Source: Climacium dendroides (Eukaryota > Streptophyta > Bryopsida > Hypnales > Climaciaceae). Taken from it: a stretch of 64,000 bases of DNA. Below the pieces are notes generated by a model. It had not been told where the DNA came from. It did not search any database and worked only from the letters and a program-made list of their open reading frames with translations. The DNA lies in NCBI GenBank assembly GCA_950106755.1, contig OX467090.1, positions 7,688,001 to 7,752,000 of the forward strand, written 5' to 3'. Below are positions 45,279-58,709 of the stretch, piece by piece; the first letter of the stretch is position 1, and every line of letters starts with the position of its first letter. Both the position numbers and the translations under genes were made by a program.

Positions 45279-48200
45279 ATGACGATTTCTGCAGCTGCAC
45301 AGCCGATTTGTGTGTGCTCCCCTTGGATCCCACAACCTGGATTTCGCCATGATGAGGGCCAAGGTGACAGGACCTCCACCATGAAGCAAGCGTCGTCTTT
45401 CTCCTCCCGACGTGCCGAGGATGCATCTGATGTTGACGTCCCTGCCAAGAACACCAGTGTGCGTGATTCCACTGGTAAGCCTCCACCCATTCTTCTTTTG
45501 TGGGCAAAATTTTGACCAAAACTTCACAGAGAATGGATGAGATGGACAGTGTGAGGGAAGAATGCGACAGTTACATACGTAGATCTTCGCAGTGCATCTG
45601 CAGTGTAACTCTCAACGTGCAGTATCCACTCAGTCGGCTGAGCAGTGAACTCCCAATTGAAACCAAATAGATTGCTAAGCCTACGTCCTCTTTGTGAAAG
45701 GGTGAGGGGCTAATAAACAATCAGTTTGCAAGGGCACTGTACAGTGCTACTGGATTCGCTTGGGACTTTTCCCTGTTTCTGACACGTATGTATGCACACC
45801 TCTGAGCCAATGATCGGGGAAAACTGGTAGTAAGCTAAGCGTACTATAAGTTTCTACCCCAATTGAAAATTTTGAAAAACTAGTAAATTTCAATCTTTTA
45901 TAGCAATATGAACTTTGGGTCTATAACCATCTGTTGTTCATTTTCTAATTTAAGGATGACAGGGTAACTTTGGTTCCTGTGGTGGAATTTCCAGATATTT
46001 TGAGTACATTTCATATTGGATATGAATTTTCTTCATTGTTTTCTTAAAAGATTCACACTGATTTCAAATTTCCCTCACCAAATTCGAAAATTTGATGACG
46101 TATGACTTCATCTCTGCAAAATTAATAAGGGATTTTCTCATTCGTTATTGAGTTGCAAAGTTTTTTGGAATCCTTCCAAAGTGCTCTACCTTTTTGAAAT
46201 CCGTGGTACCGCAGTCTGTCTGCGACGGCACTGTTACAGCACAGTACTGTACCACAACACAGGGAGTTTCTCTTACTGGGACTTTTAACTATTTCTGTAC
46301 TCTTATTTTTTTTTTTTTAAAAAGGTTTCTGTACTCTTACACCTCCGAGCCAATGATCGGGGAAAACTGGTAATTAGCATAATAATTGTGTACTGTTGGA
46401 AATGGGAAAGAGAATTTGATAAATAGTGGGTAAAATTTCAAGGAAAATTTATGATTCTAACATAATGGAGGTAATAATTGGAGTAGGTATGTGAAAAAAT
46501 GATTCAACTAGGGAATTGAAGGATAATAGCAAGTGAGGTTCATGAATATTGCTTAGAATGACAAAGTGTATCATGTTTATGTTATGTTCTAACTTACTCA
46601 AAATAGTGATGTCAATTGAAATGGCACAATTTTAGTTGAAAAAGTCGGATTCATGTTAGACATAGAGTTTTTAGCTCTAGACACTTGGTGCTATGAGACA
46701 AGTCATTTTAAGCCCCCCTTGAAAGACTTGGAGTAAACAATGTCCTATGTACGTAACATTTTGAGTTTTTCATTCTGTCTAATTCTTTGTAGATTCTTGT
46801 GTTACTTCTTTAACTTTTGTAATGTATGAATTGTCAAGACTTGTCCTGTGAATGTTCTAAATTTCTAAGGGTACAAATATGTTCCATCTCAAGAAGTATT
46901 TCATTTTTGAATTCAAATAAATGACCCACCAAACACAACTTTAATAAAGAAGTGCAATAAAAATCTTTGAAAAATCACCTTTAAGTAGAACCTTAAACTT
47001 GAACTTAAAGGAGAAAAAATCTTTTGGAAATTATTATTAGTCAATCAACAATTAATTTTTAGTAAAATTTTTAATTTTTGGCTTGAAATTTTAGTGCAAA
47101 ATATTTGTAATTGCAATAGGAAATCCAATTGTATAGATTTGTTATAGAAATCATGCTTTGCAACTTAAGTTTACAATGAAAATCTTCATTTAGATATTCT
47201 TCCAAGTTGTATTTTGGAATACATCTTCACAATTCTAAGTATATAGATTACCTCTTGAGGTTTAGGAGATTCAATGAAAAACTATGACCATCTCTAAACA
47301 TTGTTGCATGTAGCCATCTTTCTTTCAAATTAAGATAGAAATCAATAGAAGATGGAAATCATTTACATCTTGCTAAAGTAATATATTTCTAAGTTCATCA
47401 AATGTTCAAGTTGTAAATCATGTTTTAGTCATATTCAAGACCTTTCTCATCCAAAAGTCATTCAATTTTCTTTCTAGATGTGAAGAAAAATGAACAAAAG
47501 AAAGACTACTTCTTGATCACCAAGGTATTTTTGCAATTGTACATTTTATCCCTCATAGTGCTTGAAAAACAAAGTCTTCTTGCATGTGAGATTTTCTATT
47601 GTCTTGTCAAGAATTGTTCATAGCAAAAACAATTGATGATAAAATCCTCAAACATGCACCCTTCACTAAAGAACATGGGATTAATCACTCCTTTTGTTTT
47701 GAGTCAATTCTAAAAATCCAAATTGTATTGAATTTGTCTTGCTTAGGGACCAAGACCACAAAGTTGATGGATCCAATTTTACTACCCAAACTTGCATCTA
47801 CAATTGATGATCAACTTCCGCCATTGCTCTCTACAATCATTGGTGGCCTTCCGCCTTTGCAACAATCCAAGTATGTCCATGAGGCCGAAAAACGCTTGCA
47901 TGAGTATGTCGAGCGCTACCAAAATGTCATTTTCTTGGAGTCCTATTGTCGTGCAGGCCTTTGTTCAGCAAGCTACGTGCACCCCGGAGTAATTAGTGTT
48001 GACCAACTCGTGGCAATTTCCATTAATTATACATTACATTTCCTGTTGGATGATCTCTTTTTTGATGCCCCAAATGAGTTTTTTCAAGACCAGTACGGTG
48101 TTAACCATAGTGTATGTGGAAGCACCGAAAAAATTCAAGAATACTTCAACTACTTGGATGCAATTTTCAGTCAACAAGTGCAGCCACGCGATCCTGCTCC

Positions 48201-48861
48201 CTTAATTGAGACCATGGTGTGGGAATCAGGACGGGACATGTTGGAGTTGTCCAACCCTGAATGGTTTGAAGTTTTTTTTGCATGTGTCGTGGAACACCAC
48301 CGCATAAATATTGCTAGCCATGAAGACATTGTCCAAGGCCATAACTTAAGCTTCCAGGATTTGGAATCGTATACTATCATGCGTGTTGGAAATGTTGGCG
48401 GGAAATTTATCCAATTGATGGTGGAGTTTGCCAAGGATAGCTACATTCCGAGTACATTGAGGGTCAATCCATACTTAGAAAACGTAACCATGGCAACTTC
48501 CATCCATCTTGGATTTGTAAATGATATCTTTTCATACCACAAGGAGAGCTCCCTCGAACAAAACCCTCGCAACTTGATCACCGTCCTGATGGAATGTGAA
48601 GGGAAGTCATTTGTTCAAACGGTGCATATGGCAATAGACTTGGTGAACGCCTATGCTTATGCAGTGATGGATTTGGAGGTTGAAGCTTGGAACTCCACTT
48701 TGCAAGATCACTTGCAAGATCTCAAAGCTCTCATTGCTGGAAATGTTTACTTCAGTTTCATTGACAAACGTTATCGGCATCCTGATTCTGTTTTTCCAGA
48801 ACTGAGAGACATGACCAGGAGCTGGAAAATCCTCCCTGAATTCGAAGGTCCGGGGCTCTGA
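45279..48861 (+). CDS. Microbial-type terpene synthase MTPSL2
   Basis: Class I terpene synthase. Exons 45279-45474 and 47747-48861, 436 codons. Donor ACTG/GTAAGC and acceptor TTGTCTTGCTTAG/GG join DST-G-TKTTKLMD in frame, at the same place and phase as in MTPSL1 and MTPSL3. The open frame upstream of 47747 (from 47599) is intron. Motifs: Asp-rich DDLFFD from residue 167, sensor Arg in SYTIMRVG, NSE triad NDIFSYHKE, RY in DKRYRHPD. The C-terminus is slightly longer than in the others (SWKILPEFEGPGL). The N-terminal extension starts MTISAAAQPICVC and only its second half (KQASSFSS) resembles MTPSL1/3. The promoter is unrelated to theirs and holds a CACTA element about 430 bp upstream of the ATG. 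Confidence 0.88.
45797..46370. repeat. Direct repeat inside MTPSL2 intron
   Basis: GAGCCAATGATCGGGGAAAA occurs at about 45801 and 46346, each preceded by GGGACTTTT and TTTCTG. The same phrase occurs once, inverted, in the MTPSL3 intron (about 61320). This suggests an internal duplication of about 545 bp in MTPSL2. Confidence 0.65.
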
Positions 48862-49050
48862 TGATTTTATCTTGTCACTGTTGCTGTTCAGCACCAAAAC
48901 CATTATAGCAATATATACCATATGTGTAGCCAGCTATGGCAGTTGTATGTGCATTCAATACTTGAAATATTAGCTCTGTTGTACTCCTTTTTACAACTTT
49001 ATATTTGAAAGTTGAGCATAATTATAAAGATTTGCTTTCTGCAGTGTTAT

Positions 49051-49560
49051 TGATCACCCCAAAATTCCAACATCCTCATTGAGAGAATACAAGTGAAGCT
49101 GAACTCATCCATGGAGCCTGTTTGAGAAAAACAAAGTTACACCCTTCTGTGCTTGGGCAATGCAACATGTTATGATTCCCACAAGCGGCCTCCAAATTGG
49201 AGGTCACTTGGAAGTGAGTCCTGTAGAATAGGGTGCAATAATCTCACAAAATGTCTATTGTGCCATTCAAAGAATTTTGCATAATATAGAATACAATTGG
49301 CATCTTTTTATTCACATAATTAATATTCAATTCTCACACAATCCCAATCGAGCATACTAAATTTCAGTTTCAACAAACCAAAACTCCATAATTATTGAAT
49401 TGTTTCATTTAATAATCATGAACTTATATATTAGATTGCTTAAATACATAGGAAACATTTGTAAGCATAACTTTCATGTTCAAAGACACCCCATTAAGTA
49501 ATGAAAATGTGATTCTTGAAGAGTTCAAATTGAAATGCGATGTGATCAAATCTTGTAAAC
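49051..49560. repeat. Dispersed 0.5-kb repeat, copy 2
   Basis: Aligns with 18150-18645. Lies about 190 bases past the MTPSL2 stop and may overlap its 3' flank. Confidence 0.7.
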
Positions 49561-49599
49561 TAGATATTTAGATGTTACATTGGACGTCATTGTTGACTT

Positions 49600-52500
49600 A
49601 AAAACACAGGTTGTTTTATTGAACATTCACTAAAGTTTGTTTTTTAAAATCATGAAAATGTCATATGAAACATGGGTTTCTTATAGTGAGCAAGAACTGG
49701 GGGTGAATATTAAGGCTAGGGATAGAGCCAAGGAGTTGGAAGTCCAAGGAATCGGAGGAGCTTGGGAGTCCAAAACTCAAATTAGGGAGAAACGACAAAA
49801 CCAAATTATTTTCCAAGTCTAACAGAGTAGAGGGGAGAAGGGAGTGTAGAAAAAGAAATAGGGAGGATAGAAAGAGGAAAAGATTATATTAGAAACAAAG
49901 TATCCAAAATAGTTCAAACCAAGGTTACACTCTTCTATCTACAAAAATTTAGAAGCTCTCAAAGTATGAAAGCAAGAAGAGTTAGGAAGAATGAAGTGTT
50001 GGATGTGAGATTTGGAAGAAGGAAGAGATTAAAAGGGGGATTTTTGACCCATTACTTGTAACAAACAAAAAACTTATAACAAAAAAATGGTGAGCAAAAC
50101 TTATAACTTAATGGCACAAGTATAATGCATTAGATGAATTTTGGGGTTTGGGAGGGCCGTTTCAGGCCTGTTCTTGACATTGGTCCCCCTTCCAGATTCT
50201 GGGGAACAGTTGTTCCCAATAAAAAAAATTCCAAAAAAAATTCCAGTCTTAAAATGAAGAAAAAAGTTGAAAAAGAATTATTTTTTTCTAACGTGGCAAT
50301 CTCTCAACCATGTCAACAAGCTCCTGCGGCCCTCTGTAGGGCAGTTCTCACACCCCTCCAAAGGGCTGAAAACGCATGTAATGGCACAAGAGGAGGAGTT
50401 TGAGGGTGTATTCAACCACCTAATTAAAGAAGTGCAATCTAAGGTACGTTCCCAAATAATTACTTTCTTCCACTTCATCTTTCCAAATTAATAAGTTTTC
50501 ATTTGGGGCCAAGGCCTATAGCCAAGTTAGAACTTTCAACTTGGAACAAGAATAAAAAATTAAGTAGCAAAAACCAATTGAAAAGTTAAGTCAAAAGTTT
50601 ATTTCAATTTGCAAGTTCGTAGAAAATTGCAAATGAAGTTCAAGAAACCGATTGGCAATTGATCTTCATCCAAGAATAATTTTTATTGAAAGAATCCAAT
50701 TTGTAAGTGTCTTAGTATTCTAAGAAGTTAGATTTAGCCTCCAAAAACGAAAATTATCAAAGTTCTAAAAATAATAAATTATTAAAAGTAGCATCAAAAC
50801 ATAGAGTCAAAGAGAATTGAAATAAGAATTTAAGAAGTGAGTCAAAATAAGTTAGAATAAGAAACTCTTAGAAGAAGTCTAGAGATGTCCAACCATTATT
50901 TAAACTCTATAAAAGACTAAAAATTCCATAAGATAGGAAAATATAAAGATTTGGTGAAATTTTGGATGAAAATCACAAGAAAGTCTTCATTCAAGTCCAA
51001 ACTTGGGAATCAAGAAGTAATTTACAACCTAAAAAGGTTTCTCAAATTACAAGTCTAATTGAAATCAAGAGCTAGGATAAATGAGTGGATGAAGTATGTA
51101 TAGCTTTCTAAGAGTCACATTTCATCCGGTCATATCTTTTGCAAAGGATGTCAAATTGTTTTGAATATTATATTTTTGAAAATAGCACAACTTGTTTTTT
51201 TGCCTAGGTTTGCTAAAATTAGAATGAAGCATATTTTGCTAGAACCCACAATGACCTAGTTAATTTGGCCATTCATCCCTAAATTGAAAATTGAAGTTAG
51301 GATTTGATAAAGCCTTATCCATTTGGAAAATTATTTAAAACTATACCAAAAAGATCCATTGCTTGAAAGACAAAATAGACCAACATTGTTGTGATGTAAA
51401 TTGTTTAGTAGTTAAAATGACGTCTTTATTTATTAGCAAAAATGTGTTTAGTGTTTTTAGTTGTTTAACATTAAAAACTTGATGTTAGAAGCTTGATGTT
51501 AGTAGCTTGGTGTTGAGCTTGTGAGCGCTTATTTACCCACCCTTGATAAATCAACGTGCACAATCAAGTTTTAGTAATTATAGTTAATTTCTATGGGTGT
51601 TTAACGTCGGTTCATTGTGCCTTCCAAGCAATGAATCTTTCCCTAATGTTGTACTAACTCTTTTATTTTGAAATTTAATCAATGAACCCTAGCCAAATTG
51701 GAAGTGTATATTTTTTATTAACTTGGTTTTTTAAGCCCCAGTATTTTTTAGTTAATTCAAAGATGGTCTAAATTTAGACATTTTAATTAATAGAACACTT
51801 CATGACATTTCTAAAAACATAAAATTCACCCTATTCTGACTTTCCTCGCAAAAGTTATGAACGGATGAAGTTTAGCCTTTAAGAAGCTCTAAAAACTTCA
51901 TCCAAGGTTTTACCCTTATTACATATTCCAATTTAACTTGAAATTTTACTCTTATCTTTAAGTTACAATTTTCTGATTAAATTCCAAGTCTTGACCTTAA
52001 TAAATTATTTTTGCTACAAGTCATCCAATTTTTAACTTAAACTTCATCCATCTATATCTTTCTCAATTTAGCTCCGATTCTTAAGTGTGATATGGTTTCA
52101 AAAACCTCTAACTACGATCTAGAGCTTTGCTTACCTGATTCTTGTAAATGACCTACTCTAAGCACTCTGACTTAGCTTTGTAATTCAGACTTACATTAAA
52201 ATGTCTAATTTTCATAATTAAAAAGTACGGGTTGTAACTAGTAACTCACCTTGAAATTGATGTCATTGTTAAGGTAGTTTTATATTTCTTTAAACTTCCC
52301 ATTGTTTGCCATCCTTTAAGATTGATTGATATTTTTTACCCACGGCTAAAGGGGGGTGAAAAATACAAATTCAACTTCAAGGTCTTTCAAGTTCTTATCT
52401 CTTTTCCTTATCTCCTTTTTTCTTTCCCACTATTCCTCTTAATTATTGGAGTGCCAAGGGTTGAATTTGAAACACTAAATAATTGTTCCAACTTCTAAAT

Positions 52501-53200
52501 AATAATTGACTCTTGATATTTATAAGTCATTATTATTCTACCTAAGTTTTTGATGGTTTTAATTGGATTTCAAGGATTTCTTTTTAAATCTTATCAACTC
52601 TACTTTTTCATCAACTACCAAATGAATTCTTCACTTCTTTCACTCATTCTTCACAATTTCATCACTTGAGTTTGGGAACTCACTAGATAGGCTAGAAAAG
52701 AGAAAGAGTTTGTGAGATAGTTGCTAAACCTTACTCCTAATTCTTTTAATTTCTACTCTAAAAACTCCTTCTCTAATTTCACACCTCTCTTCTCCTATTG
52801 TACTTCTTTTCTTCTAATTTTTCCTTTTCTATCCCCTAATTTCTCCTATTTCTCTTCTAATCTTCTATTTTTCCTTCCTAAGTGCTTTAACTCTCAGTTT
52901 GACTTTTGATATCTTACTATTTTTAAACTTCTAGTATGTTTTCTTTATAAAGGCTAAAACTAGCTTTCTAAGTTGATGCGGAACTTGCAAATCAAACTTT
53001 TCTACTAGAAGTTATGCATGGATGAAGTTTTGATTATTAATTTGTAATTAAAATTTCATCCGCTCACATCTTACTCATTTTAGCTCGGATTTCTTTGTAT
53101 TTTATGTTTTTGGAAAGCTCTTAACCTCTAATATGAGATTATAAAGTCAAATTTGTACTGCCACTCCTTCATGGGGGTCTGACTATACCCTTAGTCTCGA
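49600..53200. other. AT-rich stretch without recognised gene
   Basis: The best ORF (50134-50403, 89 residues) has low-complexity lysine runs from A-rich DNA and no domain. No clear element ends were found. 50300-50400 is less AT-rich but uninformative. Confidence 0.45.
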
Positions 53201-53279
53201 CCCTAAAAAAAGATTAACATAAAAAATAACAAACTTGAACAAATTAAGGCCCAAAGGCCTAATTATATAAAAACAATCA

Positions 53280-53520
53280 AGGGAAAGGGGGAAGTTCAAA
53301 GCTTCGCCATCAAAATGAAAATAAACAAAAAATCAAATCCCACGAAGTCAAAGCTTCACCGTGGTTTTGAAAATGAATTTTTTTTTTAATAAATTAAGAC
53401 CTACAAAGTCAAAGCTTCACCATAGGTTTGGAAATAGACAAAAAAAAAAAAAAAAAAAAAAAAAATTACAAAATACTTCCTACAAAGTCAAAGCTTTGCT
53501 GTCCCAAATGGGTCAAGGAA
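53280..53520. repeat. Four imperfect repeats around an A-run
   Basis: The phrase AAGTCAAAGCTTCACC and variants recur at about 53295, 53346, 53407 and 53487. A pure A-run spans about 53441-53463. Probably transposon-derived; class unknown. Confidence 0.6.
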
Positions 53521-55800
53521 ATATTTAAACAAAAATAACAAACACTTGTTAGTATAACAACTATAAGTATTAGTACAAAGATAAAAAAAAACTCAAAACA
53601 AGTTAGAACTTCAAGAATACACAACAAGTTAGACACTAGAGGCTCCCCTAAGCGGCAATGCCAATCTTAAGGGGAGAGGGCTCTAGAATTAGTACAAGTT
53701 AGTGCAAAACCTTCAAAATACTTCAACAAAAACTTCAACTAAAGTTTCAAAAACTCAACAAAAACAACAAAGCAATTAGCCAAGCTTGAAGGGACCCCAA
53801 GTCCTTCAAAAAATCTTGAAAAAGAACAATAATGAAGCTTGAAATGCTTCAAAAACACGAGAATTAGCAACACAACCTAAATGGCCCAAATTCAACTAAA
53901 TGAATCCAAATGAAAACCCTTAGGTTCAAAATGAACCTAAGGGGTGAATTGAGAGAGAAATGAGAGCCCTTATATACTTTTTCAAAGGCCTCACTCCCCC
54001 CAATTCTTACAAGGTAATCTTATTACCTAAGATTTTCATCCTAATTCTAAATTTTTGACTTTCTACATTGGTTCAAAACTCTAACTTTTGAAGAAAAACT
54101 CCAAATTGCAAACGGATTACGCCATTGGTTTCAGAAAGACATTTTCACTCTAAAAGAATCATCCACTTCTTTTTCATCTACTAAAAAACCACTAAAAGTT
54201 AGTGCCAACTAGAATTCAAAAAGTGTCAACTTTTGAAGGTTGACCTTTTTGAAGAAAGTAATTAGCTTAGGTTCTTTAGAAGGTGTAAAGGAGTAAGAAA
54301 AGACTCCACTTTGACCTCAATTTGATTCCGTATGCTCCCGATACATTGATCAACTCTACATTTAATCTTCAATTTTGCCAATTTTGAAGGATTTTGTTAG
54401 TTTTGAGTCTTCTGATTATCGGAATGCCACAAAACTTGTTGAAGCTCATTATTAATATAAAAAAGCTATAATAATTTTTAGTGAGATTTTACCGTGGCTT
54501 GGATAATTTTTAGGAATTTTTCATCATGGCTTTTAGCGGTTGACTACTCGGAAAAAGATCTTTTGGAGATCAAAAAAAGTCGAGAATTTTCATAGAACCT
54601 CTCATAGAATTCCATAAGAGATGTCCAAGCTCATAATTTTACTTTGCACATCTGAAGAAGGAGAATCAAATCCTACTATCTTCTTTAATTTTTGATAATC
54701 AAGAAATCTTCTAAATTGAAGGGAATCTTGGCAAACCGATTGTGCCATTGGGTTCCTGACATGATTCTTACATCAAGTCACCATATTTAGGTTGTAAATG
54801 CCCTTCTCTGGTTCATCTTGAGTGTTCTTCACCTATAAGTTAACAATTGAAGTTTCTACTATTTCATTGAAGGAATGGAGATACTGAAATCTCTCTTTGA
54901 GAATCTAAACTAGGATTCTCACATAGTTCCTTCAAACCAATTTAACTAGGATTGTCACAGAAACACAAAATTAGACAAGTTGGGCAATTTCTACTAGACA
55001 CGCTTACTTTATACAATTTCTAGGTTTCTACCCTATTTACATGCAGGATTTGATTATAATTAAACAAAAATGTTCTATTGGTATGTGACATCTCTATTTT
55101 GATTATTCACTTTTGGGGAGGATTTTTGTATATAAAACTATATTCAAAACTAATAAAATCCAAAAATAATAATTTACGAGTCCCAAGTGACTAAATGGGC
55201 ACTCACACTTGTGTTAGTTAGCTTAGTAGAAGCCGGTTGATAATTGGTTGATTAGTAGTTGATACATGGGTTAGTGGGGTTAAGGTCAAGGTTAGTTGAC
55301 AACTAGCTGTTTTGAAATTTGGAGTTCTACTTGAAACAAGGGATGGTCCCTTGTATCTCTCTTATATTTTAGGATATGTGGTGTATGTAGGAGGCATTCG
55401 TAGTGCTTTAGTTGTGTAGTTGTTTTGTTTTATGTTGAAAAAAGCAATGGTTTGAGGGAATTTTGTGTTGTATTTTAGTTAAGTGATGAATGGATACACA
55501 CCTCAGGATCTGAGTTTTTCAATACTTGATCTACTATAATGCCGAGTTTCAAATTTAGATCTATTATGGAGAAAAAGTTATGAGGCTTTGAAGTGAAAGT
55601 GTTTGGATTCAAAAATAGCTAAGGAGGATATTTTTAAGGAACTTATTCTTATTGAGATCTTGTGCAATGAAAACAAAACTTTGAGAGTATCTTTTTTATT
55701 TTATATCTTTCATCAAAATTTTAGCCTCAATGACCTTAGTATCTAGGAATTATGCATCAAAATACAACCGTGTTGAAGAAGTAGTGAAGGATTAAGAAGT
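53521..55800. other. No gene seen
   Basis: AT-rich sequence without convincing ORFs, element ends or repeats shared with the rest of the window. Confidence 0.4.
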
Positions 55801-56175
55801 TAGTAGTACAAAAATGTCCACTAAATTTGAACTATATATTAGAATGTAATGAAATTTTGGAAGTGAATAGTTGTTTAGTTGATCTATGTTGTGGCAAAGT
55901 TTCAAGTTGTTTGCAACTATTATCCAAAAGTTATGTTAAATTAAAGTAAGCTATGACAATTTTTTGGGCATAGTCGGAAGGGTAGAAAGTCAATAGTGGA
56001 AAAATGTTCATCAAAGTTGTATAATACCTTAGAAAATGATTAAATTTGGTGAATGATTATTTGGATAGTTAATCTACATTGTGGCAAATTTTCAAGTTGT
56101 TTGGAACTACTGTCTAAAATTTATGCTAAACTAAAGCTAGATATGATAATTTTTAGGGTATAGTAAAAATTATAT
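55800..56175. repeat. Diverged tandem duplication, about 188-bp unit
   Basis: Two units starting at about 55803 and 55992 share ATGTTGTGGCAAA(G)TTTCAAGTTGTTTG-type and TATGATAATTTTT(A/G)GG-type stretches. Non-coding. Confidence 0.65.
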
Positions 56176-58250
56176 ATTACTTACAAATCATTTCCATAAC
56201 AAAGGCCCCATGCTACTCTGAACCTAATAGCAAAACTTTGTGACAACGTTAGACACCCATTAGCTCAAAAATCACACTTCAAAATTAGAACATTGTGCTC
56301 CACTTAAATGTCAAGGGAGAACATAAAAGTGCTTACAAACATCAAATTGTACTTCAAGAATAATTACTTCAAATGAGGTAAGATTAAGAATGACATTTGG
56401 TAGAACAACCCAATGCCATTGTCAATTCTAACATCCACTAGACCCTTCTATTTGCACAACAAACATCATTCACTTTCAGAGTGTGTAACTCATTTTCTTT
56501 GAACAAACAATTGAGTGTTATTATCAAAAAATGATATCAAATTCAATCTATTTATAAGCACTTCAAGGTTGATAAGATGTGGTTCATTATATGTTGGTTC
56601 AAGTGAGTTTAGACATAAACAAATGTTTGTTTGAAAGAGTTGTAGCTTCAAACAATAAAAAAAATTGGTGCTTTGGCTAGAAATGAGGTGGGGTTATGCA
56701 TGCCTAATAAAAATTGCTCAACTGTGCAAAATGTCCAAAGAAATTTAGAAAATGAAGATAGACACTCCCATTAGTAATCAAGTTAGGAATTTGTTGTCCT
56801 AGATAATGTTGTTATTACTATGATAATGTAAATATTGATTTCTAATGAAAAAATCTAAACTAGAAAATGGGAAAATATAATTTGAGAGGACAAAGTTGAA
56901 CCAATTCCAATCAAACGTTGCACATTGGTTCTCACTTTATTGAACTTCTCTTGACTCACCCCAAGCTGCAAGTCAAAAAAGATATGGCTCACTTAGTATA
57001 ATTTAGAAAGGTTAACGACCACCTTAATTTTTGGATTCATGGTTTTTTTGTTTTTAATAGTGCAAATATTTGTCCTTCTGTAGTATACGCGGTAAGAAAT
57101 CACTTGCAGCTTTAGGGTGAATGTACAAACGCTCCTTTTCAAGTATGAAGTCCCAAGCACATCACTGATGCAAACTCCCTTGAAAACATACACAACATTG
57201 TTCAGACTAAACAATTCTCAAGCAATCCAACAAGAGTCAAAGAAAGACTAGATGATTCTATTCTAGGACATACTGGGCATCAAATTGTGTTTCATTGAAA
57301 ATACAAACCGGAATTGGAAAGACAAAGGAGGAGAAAACCTCTGCCTACATAACTCTAGATTGAGGGTGTGCTTTTATTTGAGTTGCCAAATATTTGACAT
57401 ATTATACGTTCTATATTCAAGGAGGTGTGCAAACTCTACAAAAGTAAAAACAGAAGATTGAGGAGCAATGAAAGGCATTCTCTTACCATACTTCAATAGA
57501 AGCCATGTATGGTAAATTTTCTGGTATTGATGATACAAAGGAGTACTTGTGGAAAAGAGGGAGGGTGTATTTAAACTCCGAAGGACCAGAAAGCCCCAAT
57601 TGGGCCTCATATTGTTATAGCAATATTGAGAAGGTCACATGAGTCACTTCTTTGTCCAACTATAACTATATTTTCATCATCACATTCAGTGTTCTCCACC
57701 GAAACTACTTCTGTATGTTTTGGACCCAGCTATATTATACTTTAATTCACAATATAATATGATCGATCAAATAGTTATATGTAGACTACATAGATCCTTG
57801 ATCTATCAAAGATTCATAGAATACCAGTAGATAGGAGACACACCCAAACATTCTATGCCTCCTTGCTCACAAATAGACCAAAACTTGCTGCCATTAGCAA
57901 TATTGAAAGTACATAATTATACCTGCAATGCACCAAATCCTTACAGCACACTTATGACTTACAGTCCAAGTGAATCCAAAACATGGCTTCTGTAGACATT
58001 AACTTACACAAGAGTATCTTGAGAATGGAAGTAAACCATGACTAACACTTCTCCAGTACATCTCTGTCATTGTACAGATCCATCGAGAGTCATCCCTAAA
58101 GCAACCAATGGCCGCTGACTGCACTTATCCTGGAAACTTTACAGTAACAGAAATTCGACGCTCAAAGTGATCGAACTGCAATGCTTCCTGCCCGTGAAGA
58201 AGAAGACGTGCAAATTAAAGATCTGCAATCAGCTGCAACGCTTCCCTTGG
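56176..58250. other. No supported gene
   Basis: Minus-strand ORFs at 56993-57214 and 57374-57610 have ordinary amino-acid content but no recognisable domain or splice context. 57000-57600 is less AT-rich than its surroundings and could be part of a transcribed region. Confidence 0.35.
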
Positions 58251-58269
58251 ATGGTTAATTCAATGAAAG

Positions 58270-58370
58270 TAAATACCCAAAACCGCCAATTCCAGAATAG
58301 CAACAATGGCCACTCCACCTGCACTGTTGAATTGGAGGTTTCCATCTCAGACAAGGGATTCACTGAATGA
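58270..58370. repeat. Fragment of the MTPSL2-type 5' segment
   Basis: The phrase TTCCAGAATAGCAACAATGG and TTGAATTGGAGGTTTCCATC match 23810-23880 and 43905-43975. It lies just left of the second MTPSL1/3 segment. Confidence 0.7.
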
Positions 58371-58535
58371 TCCATTGCTGCTCTCGGGGAGTGCTGGAAT
58401 GTCAGCTGGTGCAGCATCACTACTCGCGGAAGACGAAGCTGAACCGATCTTACTTTGAATCCTTCTTCACAACTCGATCTGAGCATGGTGCTCTAAATCC
58501 TTCCCAAAGTATCCGAAGAATTCAATGTATAGTAG

Positions 58536-58709
58536 ACCAAAGAAGAAACATTAGCAGCACCTACTGGTCCTGAACCCCTCGTAAACGAAGGTTTTACAGT
58601 GTCAGAATTATTGACGAAAATCGCAGACGTTCATCAAAAATGCATGAAATTTGTCAAAAGGCAGTTCGCAGTTCGCAGTTCACAGTTCTTAGACCTGAAC
58701 TCAAGGTAG
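58536..58709 (+). pseudogene. Copy of the repeated short ORF without start codon
   Basis: Frame TKEETLAAPTGPEPLVNEGF... continues to a stop at 58709. The ATG of copy 24710 is ACC here, directly after TAG. Confidence 0.35.

Larger units (their letters stand above)
42590..45310 (+). repeat. MTPSL2 5' segment (copy 2 of 22745-24510)
   Basis: Collinear with 22745-24510 and longer because of a 242-bp MITE (42634-42875) and a 728-bp CACTA element (44124-44851). It runs into MTPSL2 exon 1. Confidence 0.85.

Noticed and set aside
47599..47746. Open frame upstream of MTPSL2 (MSCQELFIAKTIDD...) as the protein start
   Set aside because: It does not start with ATG, has no counterpart in MTPSL1/3, and ends in a pyrimidine-rich tract with AG exactly where the other two genes have their acceptor.
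53441..53463. A-run as the tail of a retrogene
   Set aside because: No coding sequence or target duplication on either side; may belong to a repeat.
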